DNA of 64,000 nt from Plasmodium relictum (Eukaryota; Apicomplexa; Aconoidasida; Haemosporida; Plasmodiidae). Every line of letters starts with the position of its first letter. Position 1 is the stretch's first letter. Positions 29,858 through 43,800 of this stretch are shown here, piece by piece. The DNA lies in assembly GCF_900005765.1 (NCBI RefSeq), contig NC_041687.1:310001-374000 (forward strand), given 5' to 3'. The notes beneath the pieces are model-generated. The model ran no database searches. It had not been told where the DNA came from and was given only the letters and a program-made list of their open reading frames with translations. The position numbers were made by a program, and so were the translations under genes.

Positions 29858-31126
29858 ATGATGCTTTCATATAAAAAATTGAATAAAAAAAATGGAAAAT
29901 ATTTAAAAAAAGTAGATAAGAAAAATAAAATTAATAATAATAAAGTGAAAAATAAAAAAGCAATTGATACTACAACTATGATTTATCCCAATTATGTAAA
30001 ATTGTTTTTAATACCTGATGAAAGCATATTAAATTTTGTAGACAATTTCATTGAAAAATTATTTAATGAGGACACATATATAAATACAATAGACAAAATG
30101 ATATCAAAGAAAAAATGTATCATTAAAAATTTATTAGAATCACAAAAAAAATTTTTCGAATCAAAAATGCTAATAAATCCAATATTTAACTACAACATAA
30201 CCGATGAAGAAGTAGATAATATTTTTAATAAATGTAGTGGAGATAAAATTGATTTTAACTTATTTTATGAAGCAAGAAGAATAATACAAATAGTTAAAGA
30301 AAAATTTAAAACATATGATAATTATGAAAAATCCACTTTTTGTAATAAATTAGTAACAAAATATGAATTTAAAAATTACATAATGAAATATTTGCAAAGC
30401 AGTGGAATAAAAGACAAAGTTAAAATAGAGTTTAAAGAAAATACCTTATCAGCAGTTCAAGTTTTTAAAAGAGGAAATACTTATTTCATACAACTACAAA
30501 GTCAGGATATTCAAAAAAAATTAATGCAATCTTTATGTGATCATGAAATTGGAACACATTTATTAAGAATGATTAATCATCAAAATAATAATTTAGAAAA
30601 ATATAATATTAATTCATGTCATTCAACTGAAGAAGGTTTAGCTGTTATTAATTCAATGTACACTTTAAGAAAAAATTACTTATTACTTGTTTCTCCTGCT
30701 TTAAAATATTTAACTGTTTGCTTAGGAAATTTTTATAGTTTTTCTAAATTGTATATTTTTTTAAACGATTTTATAAAAGATTCTGATAAATGCTTTAAAA
30801 TGTGCGCAAGAGTTAAAAGAGGATTAAGAGATACATCCATCCCAGGTAGCGTATATCATGATCAATTATATTTTATTGGTTCTTACAGCATACTAAAATG
30901 GTATAAAAATATTAATTTCCCTTTGTTATATTCTGGAAATATAGGATTAAAACATTTAAATGATATTTCAAATTATGTTGATACAACAAAAAACATACTT
31001 CCATCATTTTTATCCAATAAAAAAAAACTATGTATCTATATGAAATTTTTAGAAAAAGTTTCTTACATAAATGGTATAACCCCTGAAAGATGTAGTTTTA
31101 TCAAAAAAAATTTAGGAAATAAATAA
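29858..31126 (+). CDS. MATCAP/DUF1704-family zinc metallopeptidase (putative tubulin tyrosine carboxypeptidase)
   Basis: A single exon of 422 residues. The family's zinc motif is clear: CDHEIGTHLLRMINHQ (H229, E230, H234; HExGTH) followed by STEEGLA with the third ligand glutamate (E258/E259). Downstream blocks such as CARVKRGLRDTSIPGSVYHD and DQLYFIGSYSILKWYKN match the DUF1704 (KIAA0895) C-terminal half with its FxKDxxYxxG-type pattern. Human MATCAP1 removes the C-terminal tyrosine of alpha-tubulin and is a microtubule-bound vasohibin-independent detyrosinase; related proteins trim acidic residues from tubulin tails. The first 40 residues are a basic Lys/Asn extension that may aid microtubule binding. 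Catalytic residues are all present, so activity is likely. The substrate in this parasite is inferred from the family. Confidence 0.85.
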   Translation: MMLSYKKLNKKNGKYLKKVDKKNKINNNKVKNKKAIDTTTMIYPNYVKLFLIPDESILNFVDNFIEKLFNEDTYINTIDKMISKKKCIIKNLLESQKKFFESKMLINPIFNYNITDEEVDNIFNKCSGDKIDFNLFYEARRIIQIVKEKFKTYDNYEKSTFCNKLVTKYEFKNYIMKYLQSSGIKDKVKIEFKENTLSAVQVFKRGNTYFIQLQSQDIQKKLMQSLCDHEIGTHLLRMINHQNNNLEKYNINSCHSTEEGLAVINSMYTLRKNYLLLVSPALKYLTVCLGNFYSFSKLYIFLNDFIKDSDKCFKMCARVKRGLRDTSIPGSVYHDQLYFIGSYSILKWYKNINFPLLYSGNIGLKHLNDISNYVDTTKNILPSFLSNKKKLCIYMKFLEKVSYINGITPERCSFIKKNLGNK

Positions 31127-31583
31127 TATTAAACATGTTTATATAAATTATGAAACATCAATATATTTGGTTTCTTTATGTTTCGTTAAATATATATTCA
31201 CATAAAAAGATTAATATTTTATATGTATTTTATTCTTTCTGTGCATGAAAATGAATTTGAAATTTTGTTTAATTTTTTTTTAAAAACAAAAAATTATTAT
31301 TAACAAAAAATTAATTACATTAATAAACTTTAAAAAATGTTATTTTATGATTTCATATTTTTTTTATTTTTATTTTTATTTTTTTTTTTTTTCGTTAATT
31401 GGTATATTGTGTTTTATTTTATTTTATATTTAATATATAAATATATATATACTGTAATTTAAAATTAAAAAAGAATAAATTTATCTGTTTTAATATTGTA
31501 TAAATACATATATAGGATATAATGAAATTTTGTACATTAAATGAAATTGTAACTTTTCTTTACATTCTTTTTGTTTTAATAAA
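31127..31583. other. Convergent spacer between MATCAP-like gene and coiled-coil gene
   Basis: About 460 bases between two convergent genes, with a poly-T tract at 31380-31392 and nothing else recognisable. Confidence 0.5.
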
Positions 31584-33730
31584 TTAGTTATTCTTTCCTT
31601 TAGCATTACCATTGTATGTAAAAAATTCAATATTTTCATCTAAAAAAAAAAAAAAAAAAAAAGTGTATCCATATTTAAATAAAATTACTGTATGAGTATG
31701 AGTATGAATATGAATATATTTTTATTTTACCTAAATTGTTTTTTATTGATTCCATGTGATTATCATCTTTTAATGATATTTCTTTTTTTGCTTTATTAAT
31801 TATATATATTGTATCCTTTATATATTTGTAGATTAAATCTAATTTTTTAAGAATTTCCTGAAATATAAAATTTATTATTAATTTTTTTTTAAGTATATTT
31901 TTTATTAAATTAAAAAATTAAATTTCTATTGCATTATTACTTTTTCTAAATCATTAAAATCCTCTATATCAAGGAAATGTGTATCGTCCATTATATCCTG
32001 GGTTTTATTTTTTTTTTCTAAATTTCTTCAGCAAAAGAAATAATGAATAAATTTTTATAATTTTATATGCATATGTATACATGATGGATTTTAATAGTAA
32101 TTTATTACATTTTTTCTTCATTTTTTTTAATGTTATAATGTCTTAATTCAGGAAGGAATGAAGAAAAACGACTTAAAAAATTATCAATACATGAAATTAT
32201 TTTGTTTAATAATAATGCTTTTTTATTATGCTCATTTATATTCTCTTTTAACTGTTCTTCAATTTTTTTTTCTTTTTCTTTGACAACTTCAGATTCTTGT
32301 ACTAGATTCTTATATTCTAACTCCTTATTCTATAAATGTAAAAATTGATCACAATTATTTTTATATATTATATTAAAAAATAGTACTTAATAATATTAAC
32401 AAAATTAGAGTTAAATATTTAATAAATGTTTGAATTATTTTGTTTAAAAATTTCTCTTTCCTTTTTTTTAATTAAATTTAAAATGCTTCATAAAATATAT
32501 ATATACCATTAATGTCAAATTATAATTTTCTTCAATATCCTTTATCTTATCCTTTATAATATTTATTTTTGCTTTTAATTTTTCCTTTTTTTTTTTTATG
32601 AATTCTCTTGAGCTAAATATGGTTTCTAATCTGTCAAACATATCTAGCTGAACAAATTCAGCTGAATTATCTTTAAACTTACTTAAAAAACTAAGACACT
32701 TTTCTTCTAAAAATAATTTTTTTTTATTAAAATGGTTATATTTTGTTTATTTTATTTTATTTTTTTTTATCAACATTATAGTTGTAAAAAGTTTTGAAAA
32801 TATTAAGTATATATCAATATCTTATAAATAATTTAAAGATCAATTTATTTTATTACTTTCTTGTGTATCGCAGCTCGCTTTTTTTATACGTTCACGCATA
32901 CTCCCAATAGTTACTTTATACTTTTTAATTTCTAAATCAAATAGCTTTATTTTTTTTTCTGTATTTTTAATTTTTTCCTCTAAAATTATTTGTCTTTCAT
33001 AATTATCCTAAATTAATATTTTCATTTATATTTTTTTTTTTTAATTTTTAATTTAACTATTTTTAATATTATATTGTCTTTTTCATACTTTCATGGCTTG
33101 CTGATATTCTTTTATTAGCTTCTCTCTATTTTCGTTATATATTTTTTCTTTTATACTGTTTAATTTATAGATTAAAATATTTAAGATATATATATTTTTA
33201 AAAATTATTTTCATATATTCTTAAATATTTTGAGTGTAAAATACTTTTTATTTTAATATTTAAAATAAATTTTTACAATTAGTACTATTATTTTTACTTT
33301 TAAAAAAAACTACTACTATAAAATATTTTTATAATCATTATATTAGGGTATTCTTATATATAGTCATATTTGATAACAAATCATAAATAATTTTTAATAA
33401 CTTAAGAACCAAATTTATATAATTATCATTATCTTTATTTTTTTTTTATTTATTTTTGTTCTTTTAAACCTAAAAGTTTTTTCTTTTTCTTCAAGAATTT
33501 TTTTTACATCGGCATGCTTCTTACTTAAATCTTTGTTTTTACATCTTAGATACTGAATACATATTTTAAAAAATTTTATAACTAATTAATGTATTATTAA
33601 TATTTTTTTCAAAAAAATTTGTTACTCTTAAATTTAATTGTTTTTTTATTAGTAAGGGAATATCAAGATTATCATTTATTGATGTAGAAATTTCAATATT
33701 TTCATTATTCTTCTCCTCAGTATTCTCCAT
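31584..33730 (-). CDS. Coiled-coil protein, nine exons, CCDC42/CFAP73 (DUF4200)-like
   Basis: Nine exons on the minus strand: 33730-33626, 33552-33470, 33155-33089, 33007-32857, 32706-32507, 32329-32109, 32025-31941, 31857-31731 and 31639-31584. They join in consistent phases (0,2,0,1,0,2,0,1) to 364 residues, with donors mostly GTAAxx or GTATxx (GTTTAA for exon 2). No exon exceeds 221 bases, so simple ORF scanning misses the gene. The product is almost wholly coiled coil: KKHADVKKILEEKEKTF, then LEEKIKNTEKKIKLFDLEIK, then QLDMFDRLETIFSSREFI. The order resembles DUF4200 proteins (CCDC42, CFAP73/MIA2), where a KFDKFL-like segment precedes an RYETLxATxxDL-like block. CFAP73 regulates inner dynein arms. 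The gene model is good; the family assignment is tentative because coiled coils look alike. Its density of introns contrasts with its mostly single-exon neighbours. Confidence 0.65.
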
Positions 33731-34869
33731 TTTTTTAGTTTTTAAAAATTTAAATCTAAAAGTATAACATAAAAAATTAATTAAAATTTAAGTAAGAAAA
33801 AAAAAAATAATGGAATAGTATAGACAAAAGTATAATTCTTTAATTTAATTTAATTTCATATATTTTTAATTATTAATATTATAATTTATATGGAAACTAT
33901 TATTATAGAATTAAGAATGAGAAAAAAAAGTTAAAATTTTACATATTTTTTTTTTTTCTATGAATATCTTATAATTAAAAAATTATTACGAAAATGATAG
34001 ATACCTTTTATTAAAAACTTGATTATTAAAATTATTATTTAATTAGTTATAAACTTTTTTTATTATAATTGTTATAATGATTTTTATTTCTAATTTTATT
34101 TTTTTTACTTTTTTCTTTTATAAAAATTCTCTTATTTATATTAATACTAATAAAATGAATACATGTATACTTGATATATTTTTTCTTTATTGCGGTATGA
34201 TATTTTTAAATTTAATTATGACGAATAATTGAAGAGATAATTTTTATAATTAAAATTTTTTATGAGCTTTTCTAAAATAATTTATATAATGTAGAATATT
34301 TAAAGACAATACTTTTAATTTGAGAATATTAAGATATTTATGTTTTCTATATTTTACATGCATAGGAGTGCATAGGCATTAATTTATTATTAAAAATAAA
34401 ATATAATATTTAATAGTGGTAGTTACCATATTTGTATCGTTAATAATTCTATTAATTATAAATGAGAATAATAGGTGTTTATATTTAATAATTATAATAA
34501 AAATGAGTAATTACGATATATTATTTTTAATTATTTTTATCAATTAACTATATTACCATTAATTAATATAATAATAATTATAATTAAATGAAAATAATAG
34601 TGGACTAAACTAAAATATTTATATAAATATTTTTTAAATTATGACATATTGAAATGAATTGAAATATCTATAGATATTTTCTCATTGATTTAAAAAAGGA
34701 ATTTTTTTTTCTCATATTGTATTATGTGCAATCACTAAAAGAATGATTGTCAATATTCTAGATAATAAAATAATGTAGAGAAATTAAATAAAAACACTAT
34801 TTAGTTTTTAACATCCTCATTTTTTTACTTTAATATTTAAATATATGTTTTTTTTTATTTTAGACTTCT
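33731..34869. other. Divergent intergenic region, may hide an upstream exon of the giant gene
   Basis: About 1.1 kb between divergent genes. A frame at 34078-34233 encodes a hydrophobic start (MIFISNFIFFTFFF...) that could act as a signal peptide, and a T-rich acceptor-like tract ends at 34863 just before the first exon of the giant gene. I could not join the two in phase. No other gene is visible. Confidence 0.4.
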
Positions 34870-37800
34870 ATGAATAATCAGCATGGTAATTATCAAGTGT
34901 ATTTATCGATTTCAAATTACATGTTTTTTTTTTTGAACGGTTAAATGTCTTATTAGTACTTAATGTACAACAAAGGAATAATTTTATTTTTTTTTTATTT
35001 TACTAAATTTATTTTTTGAATCCTATATAACCTATCAACCGAGAGTATTTAAAAATGTTTTTGATGAAATATAGATTACTATTTTTTGAGCTAATAATTT
35101 TTTTTTTCATATTTCAGAAAAGTAATAAATATTAATTTTACTCATATTCATTGTAATATATAATTTTTAAAATTATATTTATACATGCCTATTTACATTC
35201 TAATTTATATACATTTAGATTTTAATTGTAAACATTTTCCTCTGAAAATACCATTTTTTAAAAAGGTAACTAAAAAAAAAAAAAGAATAGAAATATTAAA
35301 TATGCAAATTAATGCTAAATAATATAAAATCATTTTATATTGTTTAAATTCTATATTAACTTTTTCTTTTTCAATTAATACAGTTCTTTAAAGAATCAAA
35401 AGGTAATTACAATATATGAAATATATAAATATATATACTTATTTATTTATTTATTTATTTATTTATTAAATTAGTGCCTTTAGGAAATGTGGTGGTTCAA
35501 AAATATTCATATGGTGGCTTTTTACATTTACATAAAGAGTTGTCAAAAAGACAAATTGATATTATACAAGAAATAAAAATATATAATAATTTATCAGATA
35601 TTTTATATAAAAATAGGAATATTAGTAAATATAATGATAGTTTTTATGATAAGTTTTATGATGAATGCTCTCCTTTCATAGAAAAATTATACACAGAGAC
35701 TTTTCTAGATATTGATAAGTCACTAACACTATTAAATGAGTTACTAATAAAGGAAGTAAAATATATGTTATTTACAAATAATAATATTATTTCAGAATAT
35801 AGTAGGGAAAATGAAGAAAATTTTAGAAAAAATCTAGTAGATAAGTTGTATGAAGAATTTTTACATAAAGAAAAATTAGAGGAAAAAGAGAAAGCATTAC
35901 TTTATTTCAATAAAATTAATATGGCTTATAAACTAAGAAAAATTCTAGACTTAAACTCTATTGATGAACCTGAAGCTCATGATATTATTCTTAGTTTAAT
36001 ACAAATTGATACATCTAAAATATATATAGATCAAAAATCTATTTTTAAGAATTTTTATAAAATTTTAAATTCACAGAAACCTTATTTGTTATTAAAAGAA
36101 TATTTTAGAGGTGATGAGGAAGTTCTTAATGAATCATTTTTGAGAACCTATTGGATATGCCTAAAAAATTTACATTTTTATCTTAAATCATATAATTCTC
36201 ATGTATTGCTCATTTTAGGTGATGAATTTAAAGAAGCTACTCTTAGATATTTAGATGATGTGATCTGTAAAAAAAAAAAAAGAGCTATTAATAGTGATCA
36301 AGAAAGTTATTTTCTTAATAAATATTATTTCTTTGACAGTTTTTTAGCATTAGTTATTTCGAAAGTATATAATTCAAAAATAAGCATTTTAAATGAAAAT
36401 GGAATGTTAATATCTATTCGCATAAATACCTTACCTGATAAACTAATTCAATTAGTATCTACAAAATATTATTCAAAAACTTTGATTCCTCATAGATTAT
36501 TTGATGGTATTACTTATTTTTTAGTTGATTATCATTTCTCTATTTTAAATACAATATCCAATTATAAAATATTACCATTATACATCAATTCCAACTTAAC
36601 GCAATTCAATAAAAATAAGTTTACACTTATAAATGAAAGTAAAATACATAATTTTAAAATGCATATAAATATATATATTCATTCTCTAAACATTTATATA
36701 GAACAAATTAATATTTATATAAGGAAAAAAAAAAAATATATTAATATTATATATATATGTTTTATTTCTTCCTATATATATATTCATGTTATTAAAGTGC
36801 CACAGAACTTGCATTTTAATATAATTAAATTTTTTTTTTTTTATATTTAATATTAGCTATGAAAATTATATCGGTTGATTCACAAGAGAATGAGCAAATT
36901 ACGAGGTGCATAAAAGTGGAACATTTTGAAATATCTCAGCAAAATGATAATATGCAAACAACATCTTATAGCTCATTATTTGAAATTGCAAATAAATATA
37001 ATGAACGCAATAACATAAAAGAGAATAATATTTATGTTTTATTACTTAATATTGTTAAAGGAAATTTAGTAAATTTAAGTTTATTATTTTCTCTAGAAAT
37101 ACTTAACTATCTTAATGAACATTGTGAAGAACTTGATTCAGAAGAAATAGAAGAAATAGAAGAAATAGAAGAAATAGAAGAAATAAATAAGAAAGAAGGA
37201 ACAAATGAAGTAGAAGAAACAGATAAAGATAATGAATTAGATCTTCATCTTCTTTTTCCTGATGAGTCAGAAGAAGATATTTTTGATAGAACAATGGGGA
37301 ATGACACTTCTAATGATTTAACTAAAAATATAAAATTAAAAAAATCACATTCTGAAATTTCAAATGAGATAATAGATACCAATAATGATGAAGAAAAATT
37401 AAAATCATATGGAGAACAGTCTACATCTGGAAATAAAAACTCGCAATCTCTTTTTTCTAAGTTTAAAACATATACATCTTCTGTTTTTTCTCCATTCAAA
37501 TATGTTTATTCTCGGTATGATAAATCATCCCAACCTGTCTCTTTATTTCAATCTACCACCTCTTCTCAACCTAGCACTTCATCCAATCCTAGTACCTCAT
37601 CCAATCCTAGCACTTCATCCCATCCTAGTACTTCGTCTCATCCTAGCACTTCATCTCATCCTAGCACTTCATCTCAACGCAAAATTGGTACATCACATAT
37701 AGATACTAGTTCTTCAGATAATCATCCAGGGAGTTTAAAGGGTAATAATGATAAAATAGCATATGATTCAAATGGTTTTTTTGATGATACAATCAATTCA

Positions 37801-40800
37801 AATGAAAAAAATAAAGAATATATAGAAGACATAAATAATGTAAATTATTTTAAACATATTTGTAAAAAAAAAAAAATTATGGAAATAGAAAAATTAAAAA
37901 GTATTAGAGAATTAAAAAAAGACCTACTAAGAACTAAATACTCTATTTTTAATAAAAAATCTTTATTTCTGAATGATGAAAATTTAAAAAATATTTTTGA
38001 ATCCACTTTTTTTGACTCAAATCAAATGAAAAACTCAATAATTAATATAATTTCTTCTTTTGAAATAGATAATTTAAATGAATTATTAAACGTTCAACTA
38101 AGTGCGTTAAATTCCCACTTCTTTAAGTCTAAAAATATATTTGCCAACAAAAAAAAAACATTATCATTTTTTAAGTTAAAAACTAATCAAAAAGTATTAA
38201 ATAAAATTGAAACAAAGTTATATTCCGTATTTACAATTGTATGGATACACTATACGAACTATTTAAGAAAAGTATTGGATATATTTTCTACAAATGAATT
38301 ACAAATCCTAACAAATATGTATTATTCATTATTCGAAAAAAATAAAGATGATTATAATTTAAGCCTTTTAAACTATTTTGGATTCACAGATGCATTGATG
38401 ATGTACATAATTTTAATTTATTCAAAGCGTAATGTATATTTTATAAATGATACTAAATCCATATATATTCAAAATAAGTCATTATCAAAAACGAACGAAT
38501 TACACATTTTTCAATTATATGATGGGAATTTTTATGAAGTTAAAAATAAGTGTGCATCTAATATTTTGAATAATAATTTAGTCAATAAAAATATAATAAA
38601 TGCAGGGTTTGGCTTAAATTTTTATTTTGTTAAAAAAATTGGTAAGACATTTATACATATAATTAAACACTGTTATATTTATTTGTTTATGTTTTGACAT
38701 ATATTATATATATCATATATATATTTTTATTTGTATAGATAAGTCTATTTCTGATAATAAAAATGAGACACAATCAGTAGAAAAAAAAATGTTTTTAGTT
38801 AAAAGGGGATTGGATACATTGTTAAAATCTGTAGAACGTGAAAATTTGTCTTATAATACAAATCAAAAAATGGTTACAGAGAAATATTCATTTCTGACTA
38901 TTTACAGAAATGAAAATGCTAATAATATTAATCACATTCCTTCATTAATTACAGCTATTGTATGTGGGCGTTTAAGAGAAATAGATATGATAAAAAAATG
39001 TATCAACAATGATAAAATTTTTTCTTCTTTTAGTAATAAACTTAATTTTATTATACACAAATTCTATGATTATAGCACAGCCTTCAATGATATTTCTTTT
39101 TTGTCAAGCAAACAATCTTATCAAAATGTTTTTAGTAATTTTTATAATAACGAAAAAATACGTAAGTATAAAAATACAAATTTAAATAGAAAATAAATTT
39201 TATAATAAATTAGTTTATTAAATTTAAATTAATCGTCTTTTTTTATATAAGCTATTTTTTATACTAAAATTTTTTCCGAAATATATTTAAGTATACATAT
39301 TATCATATATATATATATTTTTCTTCTGTAACAGTTTTGGGTACTTTGTTATTACATCTTGAAAATATGAGAAAAAATAAAACAAATTTGTCGAAGGAAA
39401 AAACAATTAGATATCATTTTTCATTTATTTATAATCTACTAAAAAAGCATATCTTAAAAAAAAGTGTAAACGATAATACAATTAAAAATCATTTGTATGT
39501 TCTAAAAGAAATGATTTTTAAATATGAATTATATAACGAAAAAATATTTACAACTCTTACAATATTAAGTGATCGAGAGAGAGGTAAAAATGAAAAAAAT
39601 TATAAATTATACAAAAGCACATTATAATAATTAATTTTCTTTTTATGCATCAATAATTATAATTCTTTATTTTTACTTGTTTTTTCTTGTTTCTATAATA
39701 TATTATTTTATTTTCTTTATTTTTTTTTATATATATATTTTAATTAATTATCTTATTTTATTTTTTTCTTTTCATATAAAGACAATGAACAATATATGGA
39801 GGTGCTAGATATTATTTCGTTAGTTTTATATAATATGAATATCCAAGAACTTCAGGAAAATTATATACAAGGTTTTCCTCCACTTAGTAGTGAAATATTA
39901 GTTCTTGATTTAATGGATGTAATAAATATAATGATATTTTTTAATAATGTTCTAAATAAAATTAAAGTGACAGAAGATTTTAATATATTAATTGATAAAG
40001 AGAATATTATAAATCTTCACCTAAATAATATTATTCAAGTCGTTGAGATGCTTTTTAATGGTTATGAAAGTTATTACTATGATATTATAGGTGATAATAT
40101 AAGAGATATAATCAAAGATACATTATTAAATAAAATAGAACTTTTATTTATTCATTATAAAGGATTTATGGATGATGATATTAAAACATTATCATCTCAA
40201 CTTACTAAAAACTTTAAAAAAATGAAATCTTTTTTAATGTTTAAAAGCCCCAGTAAATATTTTTTTCCAATCGAACTATCGTATTGTAAAGTAAAAAATT
40301 TTGAAGATATTTTTTTTTTAGATTTAATTGAATATTCTTACACAAAAGATACTAGTTCTCATTTAAATCCTCTAAATCAAAAATATGATGTAATAGATGA
40401 AGAAATGCTGCAATTAATCCAAGACGGAAAAAACATAATTTTATATTATCATGTATTTGATATACCTAAACCATTTAATGAAAAACTATTCGAACATATT
40501 TTCAATTTTGTACGAAGTAGGACTCCTAATAGTTTTTTTGTTAAAAAAAATAAACTATGGGGACGCAACGGTTATATTTTTATACAATAACATACACATA
40601 TGCATATATATATATATATATAATATCTTATTTTAATGATATATGTTTTGATGCATTAGTGTTGTTAATAATCCTGTTTTTTTTTTTTTTTTTTTTGTTA
40701 TTTTCTATAATTTACATATATTTTAAAATATTATTTCATTAGAATGGTAGTTAATTATAATGTAAATATATGCAGCATAATTATTGTTTTGAACTTTTTC

Positions 40801-43800
40801 TTTTTTGCATTTTCTATAATTTATTTTATTTTATTTTATTTTTATTTTTATTTTTTTAGTTACAAATAAAATGTATGATAAAATGTGTGAAGTAATTTTA
40901 CAAAGAATAGTCAGATACTATTTTGAGAATGATCTCATAAGTGATTTAGTCGGATATATGTTGAAATATGATGAAGTTAATATACAAGTTACAAAATTTT
41001 TAAATGAAGACAATAATAAAAATCTATATAAATGTATAAAAGAACAATGGTTTTACAAATTTAATTTAAATAATATGAAATCATTCATATCAAATGCGAA
41101 AATGAGTTTTAATTTAAATGCTAATGACTTAAAAGAATGTATAAAAAATCATAAACCCAATTCTCATTTAAACGTATTAACAGATATTATGTTAAATACA
41201 TTAGCTTATGAATTAAATCAAATTTTTAAGATAAAATATCAATACAATTCTATTTTTTCTATAATGGACATAAAAAGAAAAGATATAACTAATAAATTAT
41301 ATTCCAAAATAAATAATAAATTGAATATTAAGGAAAAAATTGCTCTTTTTTATTACTCAAGAAATGCATTATTACATCTAATTGAAATATTAAGTGATCA
41401 TTTTAAAGTAACAATACTATATTTTTCAGAAAATAAAAAAGGTGGATATGATTTGCATAGTTATAAACATAATAATAACAAAAATAAAGGTAGAATTATC
41501 ATATTAAAAGACAGTCATAGTTTTAAAATATATAATCCAAATAACAGACTCTTTAAATTAGATATGAATGATTTAAGAGAAACTTGTAAGAGAAAAAAAA
41601 AAATAAAATAACTCTAATTAATATAATGCTATATAAGTATAAAGAATATATAACAGGAAAACATTATGTATATATATATTTATTTATTACATATATATTT
41701 ATTATGTTTTTTTTAATTTTTATTTTTTATATTATTTCAGCTGTTATTCACTTATATTATGATGAATTATATAATAAAAAAATGTACTTGGAATCAATTA
41801 TAAATGAATACAAATATTACAATAATTCTTCAGAAGATGAAATACATAATATTATAAAAGCTTATTTACATGAAAAAAATTATGAGAATTTACAAGGAAT
41901 GATAGGGATTATATTAGAACGAAATGATATAGGCAATTTCAAAAAATCAAAATTGAAAAATATAATTGATTTAGAAATTGTACAAAATAGAAATGAAAAA
42001 GTTAAAAGTAACTACTTAAATTTATTATATTTAGAAGTATTTTCTATTTTTGGTTATGGTTATTATAGTAATATGGATAATTTATTAAGGGATTTGTTTA
42101 TAGCTGATAAATATCTATTAGAATTATATATGAAATCGCTCTCAAAATTGAAAAAAAAGTTTGATTTTATGAATAAACTTAAATATATACAACTAATTAT
42201 TTCTTCAATAAAATATATGATAAGGGAAATAGAAATTATAATAGAGAAAAAATATATAGAAAAAGGAAAGAAAAAAAAAAGTATAATATGTTCATTATTT
42301 AAAAAAAAAAAAAATAAAAAGAGAATGTTTGACTTTATAAAAATGTTTCCATATTTTTCTAATAAAAGAAAATTAAATTATAATAGACCATATGGTCATG
42401 AAATAGAAATACTTAAAATTGATGAAAATGTGAAAGAAAAAATTTTAGAAGAAGTTGAAAATTATAAATTTTCAATATCATCTAATGAAAAACAACAATT
42501 CTATTTTATATCTTTAGTTGGGTTAGGTTATTCTTACATTCGAAAATTTAGTGAATTGAAATTAGGCTTACAGACATCTATATCATTAAATAATATAATT
42601 ATTTTACGTAAGTTATACTATTTATTTTATGTAAATGAATTAATGGATTTAACAAAATTTATAATTAGCATTATAATAAAAATATACAATAAATTTTTCT
42701 ATAAAAAAAAGGATTTCATTAAAGATGGAGAAATTACGTTAAGTAGAGAAAAAAAGAATGAATTTTCTCGTATCATTTTATTGAGAGGATATATAAATAT
42801 TGATAATTTAGATTATAAAGAAAAAAAAGAAAATTCTGAAAATTTGTTAAATAAGAAAGAAGACGATAATTTTCATACATTTGAATATTATTTAGATTAT
42901 ATAATTAGTAATGTACATAATTTTTTTTATTTTATTTTAAACTGCAAAAAAAATAAAGAATGCTTTTTTAAAAAAGCTGAATATGCTACACAATTAATAA
43001 CAAATTATCTTAGAGATCAACCATTTAATGAACATATGATATGGCTATTACCAATATTATCTGGCTATTTTAGAAGTTCATTGAATGTATTAAGCGTGAA
43101 TGGAGATGACATATTTTTATATAAATATCAGGATGATAATGCAGTGAAATTTAATATACAAATTTTAGCTGAAGAAGGAAATATGTATTTAATTTTACCT
43201 ACTTACTTTTTGTACATAAATATATTAAATATTATAGGAGACACTGTGATAAGAAATGAAAGAGAAGTTTTCAAAGTTGATAATCCATTTTCGCCATCTA
43301 TTTATAAAATATCGAATTGTTCTCTAAGTTTAGATGAATCTATAAAAAATTCAGACAAATCTAACTATTATTACAAAAAGTACTTTGAAATAATTAGGGA
43401 AAAAATTAATTTATTTTTATCAAATAAAATTTCGTTATATACTTTGTTAATATCATTAAGAGAAGATATATTAAATTTTAAGCATTTGATGTATTTCGAA
43501 AATTATACGAAGTTTGTAAAATTAATGGATTATTTTTTTTTAGTACTTAAATCAAAAATACAATTGAATATTGAATTTTCTTTAGAATCAATTTTTAACT
43601 CTCCAAATACGTTAGTTAAGGATTCTATAAATAATATTTATGATTATATTGAAAAAAATGAATATAACCTTTTTGGTATAGATGCTAAAGAATCATACTT
43701 AAATATATTAAAAGGTTATGAAGAAAATAAGTATTACCCCAGCAATTTTATGAGATTGATGGATTTTTTGATGAATGGAATAAAATATGAAATTATTGCA

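Noticed and set aside
34078-34233. 51-codon hydrophobic frame upstream of the giant gene
   Set aside because: Could be a signal-peptide exon, but its GTATGA donor is phase 1 and meets a stop when joined to the next acceptor.
37409-37702. Overlapping +frame with His/Pro/Leu repeat
   Set aside because: Alternative frame of the PSTSS minisatellite; the main frame is continuous with the giant protein.
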